Shown piece after piece: positions 36,127 through 43,675 of a stretch of 52,750 bases of DNA (within the stretch, counting starts at the first letter, position 1; the number at the start of each line of letters is the position of its first letter). Origin of the DNA: JAITMY01 sp031549685 (GTDB lineage: Bacteria > Bacteroidota > Bacteroidia > Bacteroidales > UBA932); the NCBI GenBank assembly GCA_031549685.1, contig JAVBPG010000040.1, positions 1 to 52,750 on the forward strand. Reading direction: 5' to 3'. The translations under genes were made by a program, and so were the position numbers. The notes below the pieces were generated by a model, which was given only the letters and a program-made list of their open reading frames with translations, was not told the DNA's origin and did not search any database.

Positions 36127-38766
36127 ATGTCAACGCTTGCAACAACGTATTCGCCCAAGGAGATAGAGGATAAATGGTACAAGTACTGGATGGAGCACCA
36201 GCTGTTCCACTCGGAGCCCGATAACAGGGAGCCCTACACGATTGTGATTCCGCCGCCCAACGTAACCGGCGTGCTGCACATGGGGCACATGCTCAACAAT
36301 ACCATTCAAGATGTGCTGGTGCGCCGCGCGCGTATGTTGGGTAAAAACGCTTGCTGGGTGCCGGGTACCGACCATGCTTCGATTGCAACCGAAGCAAAAG
36401 TTGTTGCCAAATTGGCCAAGGAGGGCATCAAAAAAACCGACCTCACGCGCGAGGAGTTTTTGGAGCACGCCTGGGAGTGGACACGCAAGCACGGCGGCAT
36501 TATTCTGGAGCAGCTCAAGAAGTTGGGCGCCTCGTGCGACTGGGATCGCACCAACTTTACCATGAACGAGGAGTACTCCAAGAGCGTTATCCGCGTGTTT
36601 GTGGACTTATTTAACCAGGGTAAAATATACCGCGGCGTGCGCATGGTAAACTGGGATCCGCAGGCTTTGACAGCATTGTCGGACGAGGAGGTTATTTACA
36701 AGGAGGTAAACTCCAAATTATATTACCTAAAATACAAGGTGGTGGGAGAGAGTGGTTGGGCGACCGTGGCCACCACCCGCCCCGAAACCATTCTGGGCGA
36801 CACCGCCGTCTGCATCAACCCCAACGATGAAAAGAATGCTCACCTGAAGGGTAAAAAAGTGCTTGTACCGCTCATCAATCGTGAGGTTCCCATTATTGAA
36901 GACGAATACGTGGACGTGGAGTTTGGTACGGGCTGCCTCAAGGTTACGCCCGCGCACGACGTGAACGACTACATGCTGGGCGAAAAGTACAACCTGGAGG
37001 TGATTGATATTTTCAACGACAACGGCACGCTGAGCGAAAAGGCGCAGCTGTACGTAGGGCAAGATAGGTTTGAGGTGCGCAGGCAAATTGAAAAAGATTT
37101 GGAGGCCGCCGGGCTACTTGAAAAGGTGGAGCCGTACACCAACAAGGTGGGCTTTTCGGAGCGCACCGATGCGGTCATTGAGCCGAAGCTTTCCATGCAG
37201 TGGTTCCTGCGCATGGAGGATATTTCGAAGCCGGCGCTGGAGGCGGTAATGGAGGACGAGGTGCAGCTCTTCCCACCCAAATTTAAAAACACCTACCGCC
37301 ACTGGATGGAAAATGTGAAGGACTGGTGCATATCGCGCCAGCTGTGGTGGGGGCATCGCATTCCCGCGTGGTACATGCCTCAGGGCGGATTTGTAGTGGC
37401 CGAAACTGCCGAAGAGGCCTTGGCTTTGGCCAAAGAAAAATCAAAAAACAAGAACCTGAAGGTGGAGGATTTGCGCCAGGACGAGGACTGCCTGGATACC
37501 TGGTTCTCATCGTGGCTGTGGCCCATTTCGGTGTTCGATGCCAACGTGCCTGGGCACCCCGAGGCCGATCCCAACAAGGATTTGCAGTACTACTACCCCA
37601 CCTCGGACCTGGTTACCGCACCCGAAATTTTGTTCTTCTGGGTGGCGCGCATGATTATTGCGGGCTACGAGTGGGCCGGTGGCTACCCCTTCAAAAACGT
37701 ATATCTGACGGGCATTGTGCGCGACAAGCAGGGACGCAAAATGTCCAAGTCGTTGGGTAACTCGCCCGACCCCATTGAGCTCATGGAGCAGTACGGCGCC
37801 GACGGCGTGCGCTTAGGCATGCTGCTCACATCGCCGGCCGGCAACGATTTGCCCTTTGACGAAAGTTTGTGCGAGCAGGGGCGCAACTTCTGCAACAAAA
37901 TCTGGAACGTTTACCGCCTCATCAAAGGCTGGGAGCCGAGCGAGGGTGAGGCGCAGCCCGAGCATTCGCGTGTGGCCGTGGAGTGGTTTTACTCGCTGCT
38001 CAAGAAAACGGTAATAAAGCTGAGCGACGACTTCGACAAGTACCGCCTGTCCGAGGCGCTGATGGAAATTTACAAGCTGTACTGGGACGAGTTCTCGGGC
38101 TGGTACCTGGAAATTATCAAGCCGCAGCCGGGCAAGGCGATGGACAGGCAAACCTACGACGCCACGCTCAAAGCCTTCGACATCATGCTGCGCCTGCTGC
38201 ACCCCTTCATGCCGTTTATCACCGAGGAGCTGTGGCAAAATTTGGCGGAGCGAAAAGAGGGCGAAAGCATTATGGTGGCGCTGCAGCCTATGGCGCAAGA
38301 GTTCGACGAAAATATTTTGAATAGCTTCGAGGAGGCAAAGCAAGCGGTAACCAGCATTCGCAGCATTCGCAAGGAAAAAAATATTCCCAACAAGGAGGCA
38401 TTAAGGCTGCTGGTCAAAGGCGAATTTTCCGCCGAGGCCGCAAGCATTGTGCGACGCCTGGCCAACATTACCGAGGTGCTGAACGTGGAGAGCAATACCG
38501 AAGCCGCCTGCTCTTCGTTCCTGGTAAAAATCACCGAGTTCTACGTGCCGCTCGGCAACCTGATAGATGTGGAGGAGGAGCGTAAAAAGCTGGAAAAGGA
38601 TTTGGACTACTTCAGAAAGTTTTTGGATAGCGTAATGAAGAAGCTGGGCAACGAAAAGTTTGTAGGCAGCGCGCCCGAAGCCGTTGTGGCGCTTGAGCAC
38701 AAAAAGCAAAGCGACGCCGAGGCAAAGATTGCTTCGCTGGAAGAGCAGCTGAGCAAGTTGGCCTAA
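36127..38766 (+). CDS. valS: Valyl-tRNA synthetase
   Basis: An 879-residue class I aminoacyl-tRNA synthetase that charges tRNA-Val. It has the HIGH-type motif HMGH (51-54, in PPNVTGVLHMGHM), the editing (CP1) domain with TTRPETILGD, and KMSKS at 538-542 (GRKMSKSLGNSPDP). The anticodon-binding domain and the C-terminal coiled-coil arm (IDVEEERKKLEKDLDYFRK) are present. Length is typical (about 870-950). The 36-base gap to the GT-C gene has no clear promoter box, so some read-through is likely. Confidence 0.98.
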   Translation: MSTLATTYSPKEIEDKWYKYWMEHQLFHSEPDNREPYTIVIPPPNVTGVLHMGHMLNNTIQDVLVRRARMLGKNACWVPGTDHASIATEAKVVAKLAKEGIKKTDLTREEFLEHAWEWTRKHGGIILEQLKKLGASCDWDRTNFTMNEEYSKSVIRVFVDLFNQGKIYRGVRMVNWDPQALTALSDEEVIYKEVNSKLYYLKYKVVGESGWATVATTRPETILGDTAVCINPNDEKNAHLKGKKVLVPLINREVPIIEDEYVDVEFGTGCLKVTPAHDVNDYMLGEKYNLEVIDIFNDNGTLSEKAQLYVGQDRFEVRRQIEKDLEAAGLLEKVEPYTNKVGFSERTDAVIEPKLSMQWFLRMEDISKPALEAVMEDEVQLFPPKFKNTYRHWMENVKDWCISRQLWWGHRIPAWYMPQGGFVVAETAEEALALAKEKSKNKNLKVEDLRQDEDCLDTWFSSWLWPISVFDANVPGHPEADPNKDLQYYYPTSDLVTAPEILFFWVARMIIAGYEWAGGYPFKNVYLTGIVRDKQGRKMSKSLGNSPDPIELMEQYGADGVRLGMLLTSPAGNDLPFDESLCEQGRNFCNKIWNVYRLIKGWEPSEGEAQPEHSRVAVEWFYSLLKKTVIKLSDDFDKYRLSEALMEIYKLYWDEFSGWYLEIIKPQPGKAMDRQTYDATLKAFDIMLRLLHPFMPFITEELWQNLAERKEGESIMVALQPMAQEFDENILNSFEEAKQAVTSIRSIRKEKNIPNKEALRLLVKGEFSAEAASIVRRLANITEVLNVESNTEAACSSFLVKITEFYVPLGNLIDVEEERKKLEKDLDYFRKFLDSVMKKLGNEKFVGSAPEAVVALEHKKQSDAEAKIASLEEQLSKLA

Positions 38767-38814
38767 AGGTTGACCTCTCTAATCACTAATTTCTAATTAC
38801 TAATCTCTCTCTAT

Positions 38815-40332
38815 TTGGCCATCATCAACTCCATATTCAACCTCATGTTCAAGAGCCGCCTGGCGGAGATTGATGCTTTTCGCAAAAATCCGCTGGCGGT
38901 GCAGGAACAGCAGCTGCTTGTAGACCTCGATGCCGCCAAGGACTCGGAGTTCGGCAAGCGCTACGATTTCCAATCCATTAAAACGATTGAGACCTTTCAG
39001 CAGCGCGTACCGCTTCACCAGTACGGCGATTTGCGCCCCTACATTGAGCGCATGATGCAGGGCGAAAATAACGTGCTGTGCGGAGAAGAAGTGAAGTGGT
39101 TTGCAAAGTCGTCGGGCACAACGGCCGAAAAAAGTAAGTTTATTCCCGTACCCCAGGGCTCGCTGGAGGAGTGCCATTACCGCGGCGGAAAGGATGTGCT
39201 GACCTTCTACCTCAACCGCTTTTCGGACTCCAACATCCTGACCGGCAAATGTTTGACTCTTGGCGGCAGCCACCAGGTAACCAGCATTGGGGCAAGCACC
39301 TACGCCGGCGATTTGTCGGCTATTCTTATCGATAACGCTCCATTTCTTGCGGAGCTTGTGCGCACGCCGGGAAAGGAAATCGCGCTCATTCCCGATTTTG
39401 AGGAAAAGGTAAAGCGCATTGCTGAGGAAACGCTGAACGAGAATGTGGTGCAGTTTGCCGGAGTGCCCTCATGGAACTTAGTGCTTATGCGCTACCTGCT
39501 CAGCTACGCCGGCAAAAACAGCTTGCTCGAAATTTGGCCGAACCTCGAGCTGTTCATTCACGGAGGCGTAAACTTTACGCCCTACCGCGAGCAGTTCCGG
39601 GCCATCATTCCGTCGTCGGGCATGCGCTACATGGAAACCTACAACGCCTCAGAGGGTTTTTTTGGCATACAGGACGATTTGGACGACAGCGGCATGCTGC
39701 TCATGCTGGACTACAGCGTGTTTTACGAGTTCATTCCCATGAGCACCTTCGGCGGCGACGAGCAGTGTTTTTGTACCATTGCCGATGTGCAAAAAGGAGT
39801 AAACTACGCCATGGTAATTACCACCAACGGCGGCCTGTGGCGCTACGTTATCGGCGACACGGTGGAGTTTACCTCGCTCTTTCCGCACAAAATAAAAATC
39901 ACGGGACGCACCAAGCATTACATCAACGTTTTTGGCGAAGAGCTGGTAGTGGATAACGCCGAAAACGCGCTGCGCACCGCCTGCCAGGCCACCAACGCAA
40001 GCATTAAGGAGTACACCGTGGCGCCCGTTTTTATGCAGGGCGATGAGAAGGGCGGACACGAGTGGCTTATTGAGTTTGAAGTTGAGCCTACAAATCTTAC
40101 CACCTTCACCACGCTACTTGATCAAGCATTGTGCGCCGCCAACTCCGACTATGAAGCGAAGCGAAAAAATAACACCACGCTCAAAATGCCGCTGCTGCAT
40201 ACGCTGAAGCAAGGCGTATTTTACGAGTGGATGCGCCAGCGGGGTAAACTCGGCGGACAAAATAAGGTGCCGCGCCTGTACAACACGCGTGAGTATGTGG
40301 AGCAATTGTTGGAGATAAATGAACAATTGTAA
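38815..40332 (+). CDS. GH3 auxin-responsive-promoter family protein (acyl amide synthetase-like)
   Basis: A 505-residue cytoplasmic protein of the adenylate-forming GH3 superfamily, whose plant members conjugate hormones to amino acids. Bacterial members are of unknown function. Recognisable parts are AKSSGTTAEKSKFIPVP (phosphate-binding loop), MRYMETYNASEGFFGIQDD, GLWRYVIGDTVEF and KITGRTKHYINVFGEELV (hinge and ribose-binding region). The start is a TTG, supported because MAIINSIFNL at the N-terminus is typical of the Bacteroidota family and no ATG occurs earlier in frame. It lies 48 bases after valS. Confidence 0.9.
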   Translation: MAIINSIFNLMFKSRLAEIDAFRKNPLAVQEQQLLVDLDAAKDSEFGKRYDFQSIKTIETFQQRVPLHQYGDLRPYIERMMQGENNVLCGEEVKWFAKSSGTTAEKSKFIPVPQGSLEECHYRGGKDVLTFYLNRFSDSNILTGKCLTLGGSHQVTSIGASTYAGDLSAILIDNAPFLAELVRTPGKEIALIPDFEEKVKRIAEETLNENVVQFAGVPSWNLVLMRYLLSYAGKNSLLEIWPNLELFIHGGVNFTPYREQFRAIIPSSGMRYMETYNASEGFFGIQDDLDDSGMLLMLDYSVFYEFIPMSTFGGDEQCFCTIADVQKGVNYAMVITTNGGLWRYVIGDTVEFTSLFPHKIKITGRTKHYINVFGEELVVDNAENALRTACQATNASIKEYTVAPVFMQGDEKGGHEWLIEFEVEPTNLTTFTTLLDQALCAANSDYEAKRKNNTTLKMPLLHTLKQGVFYEWMRQRGKLGGQNKVPRLYNTREYVEQLLEINEQL

Positions 40333-40350
40333 ATGAAGCATTTGCAACAT

Positions 40351-40453
40351 AGAGATTGCTTCGCTTCGCTCGCAATGACGCCTCAAGGTACGTCATTGCG
40401 AGGAGGTACGATGAAGCAACCGGAGCAAAGCGAAGTTCGACGAAGTCAATCTC
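40351..40453. repeat. Dispersed palindromic repeat overlapping the next gene's start
   Basis: About 103 bases whose core is a perfect 12-bp inverted repeat, ctcgcaatgacg (40369-40380) and cgtcattgcgag (40391-40402), with a 10-base loop. The ends pair as gagattg and caatctc. It is of the class with gtcattgcgag and cttcgcttcgctcgcaatg cores that occurs in many bacterial genomes. Translated in frame it gives the familiar CFASLAMT and SLRGGT peptides. It covers the junction of the GH3 gene and the next one and supplies the likely start codon at 40411. Confidence 0.8.
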
Positions 40454-41247
40454 AAAAGCGAAGTTCTTCTATTTTTTTTTATCTCTTCATCCTTTTATCC
40501 TTTTATATTTTTTCCCCAACCGCCTTCTCCCAGCAGCTCAAAGCCGACGGCGTTACCTCGCTGGCTGCCGACAGGCAGGGCAGCTGCTACGTGGTTACAG
40601 GCAACGGCGTGGCCAAGTACAACGCCAAGCTGGAGCTGCAATCGCGCTACACCACCTCGTTTGGGAAAATCGAAAATGTTGATGCCTTAGACCCGTTCAA
40701 GGTACTCGTTTTTTGCAAGCAATTTCTGCGCGTTTTTTTGCTCGACAATAAGCTATCCGTGCTGGGCAACCCTATTTTTTTACCCGATGTAAATATTCTC
40801 AAGCCCTCCGCCGTTTGCCGCTCGGCAGAGAATGGCATGTGGGTAGCGGATGCCTACCGGCAGCAGTTGCTGTATCTCGACTTTACGCTCAACACCACGC
40901 GCGAAGCCGCCTCGCTGGCCAGCTACACAAGTGGCGGCAAGCAGCCGGCCACCTACATGGTAGAGCGCGGCAATAAATTATTTGTCAACTTTTCGGGAAA
41001 AAACATCGCGGTGTTTGATAAGTTCGGCGCGCCGCTACACCTCTTTTCGCTCAACGCCGATGCCTGGTTCGATGTGTACGAGCAAACCATTTACTACCTT
41101 TCGGAAAAAAAATTGTACGCCCAAAATATGAGCAGCTGGAGCGAGCCACCGCGCCTGCTGGCAAGCAACGTAGATTGCTGCGCCCTGACCGGCGAGGCCG
41201 TTTACACCATTCAGAACGGCGTGCTTACAAAGCTTTTGGTGGAATAA
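40411..41247 (+). CDS. Secreted hypothetical protein, propeller-like
   Basis: A 278-residue protein with a signal-peptide core (SIFFYLFILLSFYIF) followed by SPTAFSQQLKADGV. The mature part alternates short strands with SLAADRQGSCYVV, GKNIAVFDKFGAPLHL and TIYYLSEKKLYAQ, which resembles a beta-propeller, but no family is certain. The frame is open back to 40333, yet the upstream codons are repeat sequence. The ATG at 40411 has aggaggt a few bases before it, so it is the probable start. The first 20 or so residues before the hydrophobic core are therefore repeat-derived. Translation could instead start elsewhere if the repeat is recent. Function unknown. Confidence 0.7.
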   Translation: MKQPEQSEVRRSQSQKRSSSIFFYLFILLSFYIFSPTAFSQQLKADGVTSLAADRQGSCYVVTGNGVAKYNAKLELQSRYTTSFGKIENVDALDPFKVLVFCKQFLRVFLLDNKLSVLGNPIFLPDVNILKPSAVCRSAENGMWVADAYRQQLLYLDFTLNTTREAASLASYTSGGKQPATYMVERGNKLFVNFSGKNIAVFDKFGAPLHLFSLNADAWFDVYEQTIYYLSEKKLYAQNMSSWSEPPRLLASNVDCCALTGEAVYTIQNGVLTKLLVE

Positions 41248-41346
41248 TTTTTTTTGCATAACTTAGCTACCATCGAAAAAGAGTTTTCCTTTTTCTTTTC
41301 TCAAAAACATTTAATTTTAGCACCTATGGGTGCGCATTTTACTACC

Positions 41347-41958
41347 ATGCACGTTGCAATAGCAGGTAACATTGGCAGCGGAAAAACCACGCTTGCCGGG
41401 CTTCTTTCCAAACATTACGGGTGGCAAGCGCAGTACGAGGACACAGAGGACAACCCTTACCTGTACGATTTTTATCAGGACATGCAGCGCTGGTCGTTTC
41501 ACCTGCAAATTTACTTCCTGAGCAAGCGCTTTAAGCAGATTGTGGAGATAAAGCAGAACAAGCAATCCGTGGTGCAGGATCGCACCATATTTGAGGATGC
41601 CTACATTTTTGCCGCCAACCTGCACGACATGAACCTCATGTCCGACCACGACTACAAATCGTACGAGGACCTGTTTGAGCTCATGAACTCGCTCATTGCC
41701 CCTCCCGATTTGCTCATTTACCTGCGCGCATCGGTGCCAACGCTGGTAAGGCAAATTCAGCGCCGCGGCAGGGAGTACGAGGAGGGCATTCGCCTGGACT
41801 ACCTCAAAAATTTGAACGATCGCTACGAAGATTTTATCAAGTCGTACGCGCACCAAAAGCTAATTATCAACGTCGACGAAATTAACTTCTCGGACAATCC
41901 GAAAGATTTAAGCGAAGTAATTAGTAAGATAGATGCTGTTATTAACGGTCTTTTTTAG
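41347..41958 (+). CDS. Deoxynucleoside kinase (deoxyadenosine/deoxyguanosine type)
   Basis: A 203-residue kinase that phosphorylates deoxynucleosides for salvage. It has the P-loop AGNIGSGKT (6-14), a DRTIFEDAYIFA motif corresponding to the DRS segment, and an LIYLRASVPTLVRQIQRRGR lid region (LID arginines). The ATG at 41347 gives an N-terminus MHVAIAGNIGSGKTTL and the length usual for the family. The frame is open 31 codons further, but those residues do not look like the family. About 100 bases separate it from the gene before and contain nothing notable. Confidence 0.93.
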   Translation: MHVAIAGNIGSGKTTLAGLLSKHYGWQAQYEDTEDNPYLYDFYQDMQRWSFHLQIYFLSKRFKQIVEIKQNKQSVVQDRTIFEDAYIFAANLHDMNLMSDHDYKSYEDLFELMNSLIAPPDLLIYLRASVPTLVRQIQRRGREYEEGIRLDYLKNLNDRYEDFIKSYAHQKLIINVDEINFSDNPKDLSEVISKIDAVINGLF

Positions 41959-41973
41959 CGTGAGGAGTTGGCT

Positions 41974-42666
41974 ATGTTGGCAGTAACCGAACAAGATAGG
42001 GAGGCTTTCTTTACCATGTTTCCCGTTTTTTCCGTTGAGGAAAGAAGGAAGATTAGAGACAGCTTGCGCTTTCGCACTTACAAAAAGGGAGAGGTAATTT
42101 TTTCCGAAGGCGAGCAACCCACCGGCTTGATTTGCCTGTCGCAGGGCAAGGCCAAGGTGTACAAAAAAGGCATATCGGGCAAGGAGCAAATTGTGCGGCT
42201 TGCACGCCCCCTGTCGCTGCTCGGGTTTCAGGCATTTTTGGCCAACGACAGCTATGCCTCGGCCAAAACATTGGAGCAATCGGTTGTTTGCATCATGCCG
42301 AGCGACTGCGTTGAGACGCTGATCAAAGCCAACACGGCATTTGCCCACGCGTTGCTACAGTACGTATCGCGCGCGCTGCGCTTCTCCGATATGCGCTTGC
42401 TGGCGCTTACGCAAAAGCACATCAGGGCGCGCATGGCCGACTCGCTGCTGCTTGTTGCTGAAGCCTACGGGCTAAAGGAGGACGGGCAAACCTTATGCTC
42501 CAGCATTTCGCGCGACGACTTGGCAAAGCTTTCCAACATGACGGCCTCCAACGCCACGCGCACACTTACCAACTTCCACAAGGAAGGGTTGATCCGGCTG
42601 GGCGAGCACCGAACCATTTTGCTGCTCAACATACCCGCCCTTACGCGCATCAGCCACCACGGGTAG
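41974..42666 (+). CDS. Crp/Fnr-family transcriptional regulator
   Basis: A 230-residue regulator with an N-terminal cyclic-nucleotide-binding-like barrel (KKGEVIFSEGEQPTGLICL, followed by GKAKVYKKG) and a C-terminal winged helix-turn-helix (RDDLAKLSNMTASNATRTL, then NFHKEGLIRLG). There is no Fnr-type cysteine cluster at the N-terminus, so an oxygen-sensing iron-sulfur centre is unlikely. The effector cannot be named. The ATG at 41974 is preceded by gaggag; a TTG 6 bases earlier is possible. It is 15 bases after the kinase gene and probably co-transcribed. Confidence 0.92.
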   Translation: MLAVTEQDREAFFTMFPVFSVEERRKIRDSLRFRTYKKGEVIFSEGEQPTGLICLSQGKAKVYKKGISGKEQIVRLARPLSLLGFQAFLANDSYASAKTLEQSVVCIMPSDCVETLIKANTAFAHALLQYVSRALRFSDMRLLALTQKHIRARMADSLLLVAEAYGLKEDGQTLCSSISRDDLAKLSNMTASNATRTLTNFHKEGLIRLGEHRTILLLNIPALTRISHHG

Positions 42667-42694
42667 CTCGGCTACCCTTTGCAAGCACCACACT

Positions 42695-43675
42695 ATGCCC
42701 CACAGCGCGCCACATAGCACATGGTCAATGCAGGCCGGTGGCCGGCGCTTCAACTCCTACGCCGGATACTTTAAGCGCACCTTCGGGCAGCGCATGCAAA
42801 AGGTAACCATCAACGCAGGCTTTACTTGTCCCAACCGCGATGGGAACCTTGCCCGCGGTGGCTGCACCTACTGCGACAACGGTGCGTTTAACCCATCATA
42901 CTGCCTTCCGCAGAAAAGCATAACGCAGCAAATCAACGAGGGCATTGAGTTTCACGCTACGCACCGCTACAAAGATGCGCAGCAGTACCTGGCCTACTTT
43001 CAGGCTTTTTCGAATACCTACGCGCCGCTTGATACGCTGCGCCGGCTGTACTGCGAAGCCCTGCAGCACCCGCTGGTAGCCGGCATCATCATCGGCACGC
43101 GCCCCGACTGCGTGGACGGCGAAAAGCTGGACTACCTTGCTGAAATTGCCCGGGAAAAGTACGTGTCGGTGGAGTACGGCGTGGAGTCGTGCTACGATAA
43201 AACCTTATGGCGCATTAACCGCGGGCACGATTTTTCCTGCGCCAGGCAGGCCATAGAGGCCACCTCCCGGCGCGGCATAAATGTTGGGGCGCACATTATT
43301 TTCGGCCTGCCCGGCGAATGCAAAGAGGATATGCTGCGCGAGGCCGGAATCCTTTCAGAGCTGCCGCTGCACAGCATAAAATTCCACCAGCTGCAGCTTG
43401 TAAAAAACACGGCGCTGGCGCAGGAGTTTGCCGACAATCCGCAGAATTTTACCCGCTTCACCATTCCCGAGTACATCGATTTTTTTATCGATTTTTTAGA
43501 GGTGTTCAACCCCAACATTGTTATCGAGCGCTTTGCCGGCGAGGTGCCGCCCCGCTTTCTGGCGCACTCCGATTGGGGCCTCATTCGCAACGAGCAGCTG
43601 CTTGCCATGCTCGACAAGCGCTTAGAGGAGCGCGATACGTGGCAGGGAAAGAATTTTAGATTTAGTAGAATGTAA
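42695..43675 (+). CDS. TIGR01212-family radical SAM protein (YhcC-like)
   Basis: A 326-residue radical SAM enzyme. The cluster-binding cysteines lie in FTCPNRDGNLARGGCTYCDN, which matches the TIGR01212/YhcC pattern rather than the classic CX3CX2C. VGAHIIFGLPGECKEDM and HQLQLVKNTALAQEF are conserved downstream segments. The reaction of the family is not established; some annotations link it to tRNA or cofactor modification. The start may instead be the ATG at 42728. It ends directly at the ATG of the next gene, with the stop TAA abutting the start. Confidence 0.9.
   Translation: MPHSAPHSTWSMQAGGRRFNSYAGYFKRTFGQRMQKVTINAGFTCPNRDGNLARGGCTYCDNGAFNPSYCLPQKSITQQINEGIEFHATHRYKDAQQYLAYFQAFSNTYAPLDTLRRLYCEALQHPLVAGIIIGTRPDCVDGEKLDYLAEIAREKYVSVEYGVESCYDKTLWRINRGHDFSCARQAIEATSRRGINVGAHIIFGLPGECKEDMLREAGILSELPLHSIKFHQLQLVKNTALAQEFADNPQNFTRFTIPEYIDFFIDFLEVFNPNIVIERFAGEVPPRFLAHSDWGLIRNEQLLAMLDKRLEERDTWQGKNFRFSRM

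Noticed and set aside
38778..38806. Repeated ctaat and actaat motifs before the GH3 gene
   Set aside because: They are imperfect, short and AT-rich; such strings are common between Bacteroidota genes and show no structure.
40333..40410. N-terminal extension of the secreted propeller-like protein beginning at 40333
   Set aside because: The extension is translated palindromic repeat (CFASLAMT-type peptide) ahead of a proper signal peptide, and a ribosome-binding-like aggaggt precedes the ATG at 40411.
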